A stretch of 64,000 nt of DNA from Avelusimicrobium sp963660385 (GTDB lineage: Bacteria > Elusimicrobiota > Elusimicrobia > Elusimicrobiales > Elusimicrobiaceae), in contig CAVKWQ010000001.1 of the NCBI GenBank assembly GCA_963660385.1, positions 20,894 through 84,893 of the forward strand, written 5' to 3'. The translations under genes were made by a program, and so were the position numbers. The notes under the pieces are model-generated. The model worked only from the letters and a program-made list of their open reading frames with translations, ran no database searches and was not told the origin of the DNA. Positions 26,586 to 34,939 of this stretch are shown piece by piece (position 1 is the first letter of the stretch; each line of letters begins with the position of its first letter).

Positions 26586-27223
26586 AAATTTTATTGCTTG
26601 TTTTATCGTTGTTTTTAACCCCGCTTGCGTGGGCGGAGCCTGCCCAAAAGGCCGAGTGTGCAGGCGAAGTTCCCCCCGTGCAAAACATCGCGCAAAAGAC
26701 GGATGACCTAGCGCAAATTGCCGCGCGCTTTTCAGCCGTCCAAACAATTCACAGCCGCTTTACGCAGGAAAAGCATATGGCCCTTTTAACCGAGCCCGTC
26801 GTCAGCGAGGGCGTTTTCTCGTTTGAAAAATCCCCGGCGCGTATCCGCTGGGAATATCAAAAGCCGTTTAAAAACGGGTTTATCTTGGACGGCTCTTCCG
26901 CCTACCGCCTGGAAGAGGGCAAAAAAACACCCGTAAAGGGCGTTATGGCGCGCAATATTGCCGCGCAAATGCTGGTGTGGCTGTCGTTTGATTTGCAAAC
27001 GCTTTCCAAGACATATGCAATTACAGTATTTGAGGGCGGCGTGCGCTTAAAGCCGCTTTCGGACAAAAACAAAATGCTGGAAGAAATTTCCGTTTGGTTC
27101 GCCGCGGATAATCCGCAGGCCTTATCTAAAATCCAAATGACGGAGCCCGGCGGCGATTATACCGTTTTGTCCTTTACGGAAACCCAGATTAATAAGCCGC
27201 TGGCGGAGGGCACGTTTAAATGA
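26582..27223 (+). CDS. LolA-like periplasmic lipoprotein carrier
   Basis: 213 residues from ATG 26582, overlapping the dehydratase stop. A signal peptide (MKILLLVLSLFLTPLAWA) is followed by the LolA pattern: DLAQIAARFSAVQTIHSRFTQEKHMA, GVFSFEKSPARIRWEYQKPFKNGFILDG, and a C-terminal beta sheet. Cluster-borne LolA-like proteins next to an MMPL exporter are common in aryl polyene loci. They are thought to ferry the lipid-linked product across the periplasm. Housekeeping LolA is an alternative, but the context argues against it. Confidence 0.87.
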   Translation: MKILLLVLSLFLTPLAWAEPAQKAECAGEVPPVQNIAQKTDDLAQIAARFSAVQTIHSRFTQEKHMALLTEPVVSEGVFSFEKSPARIRWEYQKPFKNGFILDGSSAYRLEEGKKTPVKGVMARNIAAQMLVWLSFDLQTLSKTYAITVFEGGVRLKPLSDKNKMLEEISVWFAADNPQALSKIQMTEPGGDYTVLSFTETQINKPLAEGTFK

Positions 27224-29478
27224 GCGTGTGGAACTTTTTTGCCCGGTACAAAAAGCCCGTTGCCTTGCTGTTGGGCCTTGCGGTGCTTGGGTGCGCGTGG
27301 GGTTTAACGCGCCTAAAACCGGACGAAAATATCCACGCAATGATTCCCGCTTCCGTGCGGGAGCGGGTGGAACTGTTTGAATATTCCCCGCTTAACAAAA
27401 AAGTTTTTATCGGGGTTTCCGCCCCGTCTGCCGAAGAGGCTTCTTTGGCGGCTGATACTTTACGCGCAGAACTGGCGCAGGCGGATTTATTATCCTTGCC
27501 CCCCACTCCGGGTGCGGACTACGCCCAAACGCTCTACCGCGCGCTCCCGTACCGCTTTTCGGCGGACGACGAGCAAACACTGGCATTACGCCTTACGCCG
27601 GAATTTGTAAAAAAGCGTATGGCCGCCAATTACGAAAATTTACTTTCCTTTCAGGGCTTTTTGCTGAAAGATTTTATTTCGCTGGACCCCTTAAATTTTA
27701 CGGAATTAATGGCGCAAAAACTGGCCGCTTTCGGCACAGGTACGGCGCTTGAATACCAAGACGGTTTTTTATCATCCAAGGATGGCAAAACGCTTATCGG
27801 TCCGTATGATTTCCCGGGCCAAACCGCAGATTTTAAGGCGGCCCAACACTTTGCGGACGCTTTTCAGCAGGCGGCCCAAAAATTGGGGCCGGCCGTCCAC
27901 GCGTTTTATTTGGGGGCCCTGCGCTACACGGTGGAAAACGTCCGTATAATTCAGGCGGACCTCATTAAAATTTCCGTGTTGGCCTTGCTCGCCTTGGCGG
28001 CTGTTTTTATCTTTTTCTTCCGCCATAAAAGCGCACTTTTAATTTACCTGCTCCCGGTGTTTATTTTGCCGCCCGCCGCGCTGATAACATATGCGGTGTT
28101 TGGGCATTTGTCGGGCATTACGCTAGGCTTTGGGAGCGTGGTGGCGGGTCTGTCGGTGGATTATTCCGTATATGTGTTTTTTGCCTTGCGTGGCGCAGAA
28201 AATACCCCAGCCTATGAAACGCTATCCCATATGAAAAAACACCTTTTGTGCAATTTTATGACGTCCTCGCTTTGCTTTTTGGCGCTTTTTTGCTCGTCTG
28301 TGGAGTTATTTAGGCAAATTGCCGTATTCTCGGTGGCGGGGCTGACGCTGTCCTTGGCGCTGGCGCTGTATGTTTTCCCCCACTATTGGACCCAGTTGGG
28401 TGAAGTAAAAAAGCCCGCTTATGCTTGTAGCGTGCCCCCCTTGTCCCGCCGGGTGGCAGTGTGGGTAAGCGTGGGGCTTATTTTGTTTGGTGTGCTTGGC
28501 GTGTGGCGCGTACAATTTAGCGGCAATGTGGAGGATTTAAACGCTTCCACCCCCGCTTTTAAAAAAGATAAGGCGGTTTTTGATTCTGTATTTGCTAAAA
28601 CCGCGCAAAATAACGCGCTTTTATTTGTGTTTGGGGAGAGTAAAGAAAGCGCATTGGAAAACAACGAATCTTTCCCCTTGCCGCTGGCCGTAACCGGGGT
28701 GTTGCCGTCGGACAAATTGCGTGCTGAAAATGTGGCGCATTGGCGCAGTTTTTGGAGTGCTTCGCGCGCCAATTACGCGCGGCTGTTGGTGTCGGAAGAA
28801 GCGCAAAAACTGGGGTTAAAGCCGGTAGGGTTTGCGCCGTTTTTTGAAAGTATTTTAAACGCCCCCGCGCCGGACTCGTTTAATTTTACGGCCCTTTATA
28901 ATCCGGTGGTTTCCCTGCCGGACGGGCGGAGTGCCGTGGTAAACATTGTGCCCAATGAACCGCGCTACCGGGAAGCGGCCCAACAGACGGGAGCGGTATT
29001 TGTGGCGGCGGATGAGTTGAAAAGCGATTTAATCGGGGCCGTCGGGCGCGAAGCCCTTAAAATTGTGCTTTTGGCGTTTCTTTTTAACTTGGTGGCGGTT
29101 TGGCTGACGTTTAAAAAGTTAAAAACTGCGCTTTTAACCTTTATCCCGGTGCTGTTGGCGGCGGGGTTTACCTTTGGCTGTTTTTGGCTGTTACAAGTGA
29201 GGGTAAATTTGTTTATCTTGGTATTTTTACCGCTTTTAATGGGCCTTGGGATAGATTACGGTATTTTCCAGGTGATGAAAAACCAAGCGGGCAAGCCCAC
29301 CGCTTACCCGCCGTCTGCCCTGCTGGCGGCCGGGTTATCCACCTTGGCGGGCTTTGGCGTGCTGATTGGCGCTAAACACGGGGTATTATTTATAATGGGG
29401 CTGTCGTCTTTTTTAGGTGTGGGTGGAGCGATGTTGGCGTCGTTATTTATTTTACCCGCGTTTTTGGAGCAAAAATGA
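27220..29478 (+). CDS. MMPL/RND-superfamily exporter
   Basis: 752 residues. The topology is two repeats of one helix, a large periplasmic domain and five helices, with the loops at about 30-245 and 435-610. Typical membrane motifs occur: GFGSVVAGLSVDYSVYVFFAL in the first half and PLLMGLGIDYGIFQVM in the second. In each, the conserved Asp of the proton pathway lies in the D-Y-S/G pair. It would move the polyene-lipid across the inner membrane, working with the LolA-like protein encoded just upstream. It overlaps both neighbours by four bases. Confidence 0.93.
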   Translation: MSVWNFFARYKKPVALLLGLAVLGCAWGLTRLKPDENIHAMIPASVRERVELFEYSPLNKKVFIGVSAPSAEEASLAADTLRAELAQADLLSLPPTPGADYAQTLYRALPYRFSADDEQTLALRLTPEFVKKRMAANYENLLSFQGFLLKDFISLDPLNFTELMAQKLAAFGTGTALEYQDGFLSSKDGKTLIGPYDFPGQTADFKAAQHFADAFQQAAQKLGPAVHAFYLGALRYTVENVRIIQADLIKISVLALLALAAVFIFFFRHKSALLIYLLPVFILPPAALITYAVFGHLSGITLGFGSVVAGLSVDYSVYVFFALRGAENTPAYETLSHMKKHLLCNFMTSSLCFLALFCSSVELFRQIAVFSVAGLTLSLALALYVFPHYWTQLGEVKKPAYACSVPPLSRRVAVWVSVGLILFGVLGVWRVQFSGNVEDLNASTPAFKKDKAVFDSVFAKTAQNNALLFVFGESKESALENNESFPLPLAVTGVLPSDKLRAENVAHWRSFWSASRANYARLLVSEEAQKLGLKPVGFAPFFESILNAPAPDSFNFTALYNPVVSLPDGRSAVVNIVPNEPRYREAAQQTGAVFVAADELKSDLIGAVGREALKIVLLAFLFNLVAVWLTFKKLKTALLTFIPVLLAAGFTFGCFWLLQVRVNLFILVFLPLLMGLGIDYGIFQVMKNQAGKPTAYPPSALLAAGLSTLAGFGVLIGAKHGVLFIMGLSSFLGVGGAMLASLFILPAFLEQK

Positions 29479-29891
29479 AATTTTTACCGCTTTTACTACT
29501 TAGCCTTTTTTTAAGTGCGTGCTCATCGGGCCTAGTGTATAAAACCGCCCCGGCGGAGCAGGTAAACACCCGCCAAGCGGTGTGTTTATCGGGCGTATAT
29601 CAGCCGTATGGGCTTGATTTTACCGCACTTGCTGAACCCAAAGAGGGCGGCGTGCGTTTTGTGGTATTGTCCGTAATGGGCGGCAAACTGGCCGATTTAT
29701 TCGTTACGCCAACGGAAATAGCCGTTTATTCCAAAATGCCGCAACTCCCGGCGCGGTTGGTGGGCGGGTTTGGGCGTATGGCGCGGGCGCAATTAATCAC
29801 CCCTTGCCCGCAAAAGGAGTTTGTGTATAAGGACGCTCCCAGCCGCGGGGCCCTGCACATTAAAACCCAAGGAGATTTATTATGCTATTAA
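29475..29891 (+). CDS. Small lipoprotein, possibly DUF3261-like
   Basis: 138 residues. The signal MKFLPLLLLSLFLSAC ends in a good lipobox (LSAC), so it is a lipoprotein with mature Cys16. The body is short and beta-rich with two Cys near 37 and 112. Position directly after the MMPL exporter matches DUF3261-type lipoproteins of aryl polyene clusters, but I assign that family only tentatively. It overlaps the exporter by four bases and the next dehydratase by ten. Confidence 0.75.
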   Translation: MKFLPLLLLSLFLSACSSGLVYKTAPAEQVNTRQAVCLSGVYQPYGLDFTALAEPKEGGVRFVVLSVMGGKLADLFVTPTEIAVYSKMPQLPARLVGGFGRMARAQLITPCPQKEFVYKDAPSRGALHIKTQGDLLCY

Positions 29892-30232
29892 ATGAAGCCT
29901 TGTCCGCTTGCTTTGTAGCGCAAAAGGAAGGCCGTTTTTTGTATCATATTCCGGCGGATTTCCCGGCCTTTAAAGGCCATTTTCCGGGCAATCCGCTGTT
30001 GCCTGCGGTATGCCAAATGGGCTTGTGCGCCGACGCGTTTAGCCGCCAAAGCGGTAAAAAACAGGAAATTTCCGGCGTTTCGCGCGCTAAATTTATGCGC
30101 CCCATTTTGCCAAATTGCCGGGTAAATTTAGTGTTTCTCCCCCGCCCGGACGGCCAATATTTGGCCGAACTGACGGACGAAACGGGCAAAAAATTAAGCC
30201 AACTGATTTGTTCCTTTAAAGAGGTTTTATGA
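29882..30232 (+). CDS. Short hotdog dehydratase (FabZ-like)
   Basis: 116 residues. FPAFKGHFPGNPLLPAVCQM near 28 is the FabZ catalytic His segment (H-F-P-G-x-P-x-x-P). The matching second catalytic helix is less clear, with Cys/Asp (GLCADAF) where FabZ has Glu. It is the second dehydratase of the cluster and probably works as a heterodimer with the 26139 product. The start overlaps the lipoprotein end and the stop overlaps the thioesterase start. Confidence 0.85.
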   Translation: MLLNEALSACFVAQKEGRFLYHIPADFPAFKGHFPGNPLLPAVCQMGLCADAFSRQSGKKQEISGVSRAKFMRPILPNCRVNLVFLPRPDGQYLAELTDETGKKLSQLICSFKEVL

Positions 30233-30687
30233 AAAACATATCCTATTTTACCACCGAGCCCGGCTCCCCAAAGCCGCTTGAAAAATCCGTCTTTCGTACG
30301 GTGCGCTTTAACGAAATTGACCCAATGGGCATTATGTGGCACGGGCATTACGCGGGATTTTTTGAGGACGCCCGCGTGGCGTTGGGCGACAGTTTGGGCA
30401 TAGGCTACCAAGATTTTTATAACCACGGGGTGATGATTCCCGTCCGCCGCTTGGAGACCGACTATTTGGCCCCCCTGCAATACGGCGAAACATACGAGAT
30501 TAAGGCCCGGCTTTTTTACACCGAGGCCGCCCGCCTCAATTACGATTTTACCGTGCTGGACAAGAACCAAAAGGTAATGGCCCGCGGTTGCACCGTACAG
30601 TTAATGGTGGATAAAGATTTTAATTTGCTTTTTGAGTGGCCCGCCTTTACGCGCCCCTTTTTAGCCCGTTGGAAAGAAAATAAATGA
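30229..30687 (+). CDS. Acyl-thioesterase (4HBT/YbgC type)
   Basis: 152 residues. VRFNEIDPMGIMWHGHYAGFFEDAR is the YbgC/FadM active-site segment with Asp and His. It would hydrolyse acyl-CoA or acyl-ACP, either releasing the aryl polyene acid or proofreading stalled chains. It is encoded inside the tightly overlapping cluster between a dehydratase and a glycosyltransferase. Confidence 0.9.
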   Translation: MKNISYFTTEPGSPKPLEKSVFRTVRFNEIDPMGIMWHGHYAGFFEDARVALGDSLGIGYQDFYNHGVMIPVRRLETDYLAPLQYGETYEIKARLFYTEAARLNYDFTVLDKNQKVMARGCTVQLMVDKDFNLLFEWPAFTRPFLARWKENK

Positions 30688-31826
30688 AACTGCTTATCGT
30701 CATCCCGCACTACAACCACTTAACCACCTTAAAAAGTGTGGTCCGGCGGTGCTTGGACCAAAATCCAAATGTGGCGGTGTTTGACGACGGGAGCGATGTT
30801 TCGCCCGCAGAAGTGTTGAAGGAACTCCCGGTTACCTTGGTCCTCTTTGAAAAAAACCGGGGTAAGGGCGCTATCTTGCAGGAAAGCGCTAAATGGGCGG
30901 CCGCGCACGGGTTTAGCCATATCGTCAGCATAGACGCGGACGGGCAATTAGACCCGGCGGAATACCCGTTGCTTGCCAAGGCCGCCGAAGAGCACCCGCA
31001 CGCGCTTATTATCGGGGTACGGCAGTTTGCCCAGGACGCTCCCAAATCCTCGCAGTTTGGGCGCAAATTCGGCGGTTTTTGGGTCCATTTGCAAACGGGC
31101 AAAACGGTAAACGATATCCAAAGCGGCTACCGTTGCTATCCCGTGGAAATTTTAAACCATATCAAATGTTTTTCAAAGCGCTACGCCTTTGAGGTGGAAA
31201 TTGCCGTGCGCGCACTATGGGCCGGGTTTCCGCTGGTGGAGGTGCCTGTGTCGGTAGCGTACCCCAAAACGCGGGTGTCGCATTTTAGCAAACTAAAAGA
31301 CAACCTGCGCCTAACGGTACTCAATACGCATTTGACTGTCCGTTCTATGTTGCCTATTCCGCACCGCCAGTATTTTGTGGATAACGCGGGGCAGGTGGAA
31401 AAGCGCGGGTATTGGGAAGCCTTGGTTTTAAATTTAAAAACCCCGGGCAATATTACCAAAAACGCCCTCTCCGCCGCGTGGGGTATTTTTTGCGGGGCGA
31501 TTGCCTTGCCGGGGATTCGCCAACTAATGCTTTTTGGCGGGGCCGGGTGGTGGAATTTAAACCGTATTTTGACGATTTCGTTTGAAAAGTTTTGTATTGG
31601 CCCCCTTGTGCCTGCGCTTTGCATAGAGGTTGGCTTTTTCCTGCGTTACGGGCGGTTTTTAACAGAATTTAACTTGACTACCTTGGGCCGCCAATTTTGG
31701 CAGCGCGTATGGGAGTGGGTGCTGGGGTCGTGCATTGTGGCGCCCCTGCTTGCGCTGTGCGCTTTTTTAGTGGTGTGGAGCATTGGGTATTTGGTAAACA
31801 GGGGGCTGTGTGCAAGGGAAAAATGA
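30684..31826 (+). CDS. GT2 glycosyltransferase with C-terminal DUF2062-like membrane domain
   Basis: 380 residues. The N-terminal GT-A domain has LLIVIPHYNHLTTLK, FDDGSD (about 34) and SIDADGQLDP (about 88), like DPM1-type transferases. A C-terminal part (about 255-375) with AWGIFCGAIALPGIR and two or three hydrophobic helices resembles DUF2062, which is often fused to GT2 enzymes in aryl polyene clusters. It probably adds a sugar to the polyene or its lipid anchor at the membrane. Confidence 0.88.
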   Translation: MKLLIVIPHYNHLTTLKSVVRRCLDQNPNVAVFDDGSDVSPAEVLKELPVTLVLFEKNRGKGAILQESAKWAAAHGFSHIVSIDADGQLDPAEYPLLAKAAEEHPHALIIGVRQFAQDAPKSSQFGRKFGGFWVHLQTGKTVNDIQSGYRCYPVEILNHIKCFSKRYAFEVEIAVRALWAGFPLVEVPVSVAYPKTRVSHFSKLKDNLRLTVLNTHLTVRSMLPIPHRQYFVDNAGQVEKRGYWEALVLNLKTPGNITKNALSAAWGIFCGAIALPGIRQLMLFGGAGWWNLNRILTISFEKFCIGPLVPALCIEVGFFLRYGRFLTEFNLTTLGRQFWQRVWEWVLGSCIVAPLLALCAFLVVWSIGYLVNRGLCAREK

Positions 31827-32718
31827 AACCGGGCGCAGTTTGGCCTCTAAATTAAAGCACCAATTTATGTACGCGCTTATTTTTGTGGGCGGGAGAACTT
31901 TGGCGTATGCGTTTTTGTATATGGTGGTATTGGCGTATTCGCTTATGCCGTCGGTGTCCGCGCGTTCGCGGGCGTATATAGCGCGCCGTTTTTCCCCCCG
32001 CTCCAAGTGGCAATTTTTTAAGCACACCTACCGCTTAAATTTAACCTTTGGGCGCACGCTTATTGATAGGGCCGCCTTGGGAATTTTGGGGCAAACGGGC
32101 GTATCCTCTACCGATGAGGAGCGCAACCTGTGCCGTCGGTTGTTAGCCGAAGGAAAAGGCCTAATTTTGCTGACCGCGCACGCCGGGTGCTGGCAAATGG
32201 CCGTCAATTTGGCTACTTTTATAAACGCCCCCTTAAATGTGGTGTATTACCGCAACCCCAAGGATAACGACAAAACTGTCGCCCAGCACGGGCACCGCTT
32301 TGCGCGTTTAAACCAGATTAACCCGGCGGGGCCGCTTGGCGGAGTGCCGGAAATGATGGTCGCCCTGCAAAAGGGCGAAGTATTATGCGCAATGGCGGAC
32401 CGCGTGTTTGGAGCGGAAAAGAACGTGGTAAGCGTGAACTTTTTAGGTGGGAAAATACAAGTGCCGTATAGTTTTTACCGCTTAGCGGCGGCCACGGGGG
32501 CCCCGGTGGTGGTGCAGTTCTTCCCGTGGGAAAATCGCGGGCGGTTTGCCACGCAGACCGTAAAAGTGCTACGCATCCCCGAATTGGGACCCAAGAAGGA
32601 AAATTATGTGCCCTACGCGCAACAATTCGTGGACGAGTTGGAAAAATTTTGTATAAAATATCCATATCAGTTTTTCAATTATTTTAATTTGTGGAGTAAC
32701 TATGCAGAAAACGATTGA
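31810..32718 (+). CDS. LpxL/HtrB-like lipid acyltransferase
   Basis: 302 residues from GTG 31810, preceded by CAGGGGG; the next in-frame ATG is at 31867. A hydrophobic helix (about 25-47) anchors it. The catalytic region reads TAHAGCWQMA (near 117): the His is present, but the acidic residue of the usual HX4(D/E) motif is Gln. A later MADRVFGAE and a FFPWENRG stretch fit the family. In aryl polyene loci such enzymes acylate the product's lipid anchor. The Gln could mean altered or lost activity. Confidence 0.83.
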   Translation: MQGKNETGRSLASKLKHQFMYALIFVGGRTLAYAFLYMVVLAYSLMPSVSARSRAYIARRFSPRSKWQFFKHTYRLNLTFGRTLIDRAALGILGQTGVSSTDEERNLCRRLLAEGKGLILLTAHAGCWQMAVNLATFINAPLNVVYYRNPKDNDKTVAQHGHRFARLNQINPAGPLGGVPEMMVALQKGEVLCAMADRVFGAEKNVVSVNFLGGKIQVPYSFYRLAAATGAPVVVQFFPWENRGRFATQTVKVLRIPELGPKKENYVPYAQQFVDELEKFCIKYPYQFFNYFNLWSNYAEND

Positions 32719-32962
32719 TGAAATTAAAGAGATGATTGCCACGGGCATTGATTTGGGCGGAGCAGATTTGTCCAAATTCGGCGCCAGCGACCCGATTTTC
32801 GGTGAACAAGGCCTGGGGTTGGACAGTTTGGACGCTGTGGAACTGATTATGCTCTTGCAAAAGAAATACGGCATTACGATTGAAAATATGCAGCAAGGCC
32901 GGGCCATTTTTAAAGATTTGGGCACCTTGGCCGAATACGTGGAAAAGAACCGGAAGAAATAA
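32702..32962 (+). CDS. Acyl carrier protein 2
   Basis: 86 residues. The phosphopantetheine attachment site is GLGLDSLDAVELIML (Ser about 41). It overlaps the acyltransferase gene by 17 bases and the following ketosynthase by one. It is similar to ACP 1 but with a longer first helix. The two ACPs may serve different stages of chain building. Confidence 0.94.
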   Translation: MQKTIDEIKEMIATGIDLGGADLSKFGASDPIFGEQGLGLDSLDAVELIMLLQKKYGITIENMQQGRAIFKDLGTLAEYVEKNRKK

Positions 32963-34164
32963 TGACTTATAAGGGTGTTGCGGTAGCCGGAACTGGGTGC
33001 GTTTGCGCCTGCGGCAAAACGGCGGACGAAGCATTTGAACAGGCTCTTTTGGGGCGTGCGCACTTTGCATTGCCTACGGCCCGCGTAAAGAGTGCTTATG
33101 CATCTTCGTACCCTGTTTTTATGGTGCCGGATGAGGTAGTGGCGGATAAACCGCAAGACCAAAGCATTAGTTTATTCTTCTTTTTAAAGGCCGCGCGCGA
33201 GGCCTTTTTGCAGGCGGGCTTGACACCCGACGCCCTTCGCCCGTACCGCGTGGGCGTGATTATCGGTACGTCGGTGGATGCGTCCTTCCATTGTTTTAAT
33301 GTATATGAACGTTGGCGCGCCGGAAAGGTGTCAGCACAGGACCCCGCCAAATTGGCCCATTATTTTGCTTCCTCTACCGCGCAAGCCGTCATCCGCTATT
33401 TTGGCTTTACCGGGCCCTTTCAAACGGTGGTAACTGCCTGCGCAAGCGGCACCGACGCCGTAGGCCTTGGGAAAAGTTGGCTGGAAAGCGGCCTGTGCGA
33501 TGCGGTGCTTTGCGGCGGTACGGATGAAATAAATTTAATTCCGTATGACGGTTTTATACGTTTATTGGTGGCTTCCAAGGATAAGTGTAAGCCGTTTGAT
33601 AAGAACCGTAACGGCATCAACATTGGCGAAGGGGCGGCGGCTCTGCTGCTTGTCAGCCCGCAACTAAAAGAACAATTTTCCCTTACGCCAAAAGGTTTTA
33701 TATTAGGCTACGGCAATGCGTGCGACGCGTTCCACCCCACCGCGCCGGACCCCGAAGGAAAAGGCCTTAAAAAAGCCATAAATTTTGCTTTAAAGGAAGC
33801 GGGCCTTTCCGCCGCCGGTTTGGCCTTTGTAAACGCGCACGGTACGGCAAGCCAAGCCAATGACTCCGCCGAAGCCGCCGCCTTCCGCGCGGTATTGCCG
33901 GGCGTGCCCGTATGGGGTTCCAAGGGCGTTACAGGCCACACCTTGGGCGCCGCGGGAGCGTTGGAAGCCGTATTAACTCTAACAGCCTTAAACCGCCGTT
34001 TGCTTCCCCCTACGGCGGGCTTTTCAATGCCGGATGAAGCCCTGCAACTTATTCCCACCGTTTCCAAAGAACCCCTTTCTAAAAAAGTGGCTATTAGCGA
34101 TTCCCTAGCCTTTGGCGGGTGCAACGCGGCCCTTGTCTTGGGTGCGGAGGATTACAATGGGTAA
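32962..34164 (+). CDS. Beta-ketoacyl synthase 2 of the aryl-polyene-like cluster
   Basis: 400 residues. Active-site Cys in VTACASGTDAVGL (near 155) and His in VNAHGTASQAND and KGVTGHTLGAAGALE are all intact, so it should condense. The N-terminus (YKGVAVAGTGCVCACG) is more diverged from FabF than the other synthase. It is followed directly by a Cys-less partner (34157), so these two probably form the elongating heterodimer, as in the KS/chain-length-factor pairs known for aryl polyenes. Confidence 0.93.
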   Translation: MTYKGVAVAGTGCVCACGKTADEAFEQALLGRAHFALPTARVKSAYASSYPVFMVPDEVVADKPQDQSISLFFFLKAAREAFLQAGLTPDALRPYRVGVIIGTSVDASFHCFNVYERWRAGKVSAQDPAKLAHYFASSTAQAVIRYFGFTGPFQTVVTACASGTDAVGLGKSWLESGLCDAVLCGGTDEINLIPYDGFIRLLVASKDKCKPFDKNRNGINIGEGAAALLLVSPQLKEQFSLTPKGFILGYGNACDAFHPTAPDPEGKGLKKAINFALKEAGLSAAGLAFVNAHGTASQANDSAEAAAFRAVLPGVPVWGSKGVTGHTLGAAGALEAVLTLTALNRRLLPPTAGFSMPDEALQLIPTVSKEPLSKKVAISDSLAFGGCNAALVLGAEDYNG

Positions 34165-34939
34165 ACTGTTTATTAATGGATTTTCTTATTTACTGGGCGA
34201 TGCAACGGCAGACGCTTTTGCGCCCTTTGCCCAACCGCGCCAACTGCGCCGTATGGAAGCCATTGCCAAAAATGCGCTGTTGTGCTCGTTCCGCGCGTTT
34301 GAGCAGGCGGGGATAGACCCGGCTAGTCCCAAGGAAACCGGGCTTAGTGTGGCTGTCGGGGCGGGCTCGTTGGAAAGCACCTGCAAATTTATGGACACCA
34401 TTATTGCAGACGGAGACGAACTTTCTTCCCCCACCGCCTTTGCGGGCTCCGTGCATAATTCTACGGCGCATACCTTGTCCGTTTTTCTGCATTTATCGGG
34501 CCCCAGCGTTACCACGGGCCAGTTTGATTTTTCCTTTGCGGGAGCCTTACTTACGGCCCAGCAATTTATGGAGCGCGGATTATGCCCGGATGCGTTAGTG
34601 GCGGTGGCCGAGGACATTAATCCCGTAGCCGCCGAGGTGGCGCCTAAACATCCCGCGCTTTTTGCGCCTGTGGTGCGTTCGGGTGCTTTTACACGCTCCG
34701 CGGCCGCGTTTGCGGTGTCTTTAAAGCCAACGGCGCATACTTTATTTACGGTTACCAAATTTGAATTTGCCCGCACGGATAATAAAATAGCCCCCGCGCA
34801 AACCGCGTATTCGTCCGCCGCGTATAATGCGGTGGAAACGGCGCGCTTGTTATCCCAGGGAAAAGCGTTTTCTCTGCGGGATAATTTTGCCGGGGCGGAA
34901 ATGATTTTGGAGGCGGAGCCTTATGTTACTGTTAAATGA
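34157..34939 (+). CDS. Chain-length-factor-like ketosynthase partner (N-terminal KS fold only)
   Basis: 260 residues from ATG 34157, overlapping the ketosynthase end by eight bases. It has only the N-terminal half of a ketosynthase fold: ETGLSVAVGAGSLESTCKFMD, AGSVHNSTAHTLSVFLHLSGPS. Where the nucleophilic Cys would be it reads TGQFDFSFAGAL, so no Cys. No His motifs follow. It matches the short KS-like (Ketoacyl-synt_2 type) proteins that set chain length in aryl polyene synthesis. Confidence 0.85.
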   Translation: MGKLFINGFSYLLGDATADAFAPFAQPRQLRRMEAIAKNALLCSFRAFEQAGIDPASPKETGLSVAVGAGSLESTCKFMDTIIADGDELSSPTAFAGSVHNSTAHTLSVFLHLSGPSVTTGQFDFSFAGALLTAQQFMERGLCPDALVAVAEDINPVAAEVAPKHPALFAPVVRSGAFTRSAAAFAVSLKPTAHTLFTVTKFEFARTDNKIAPAQTAYSSAAYNAVETARLLSQGKAFSLRDNFAGAEMILEAEPYVTVK

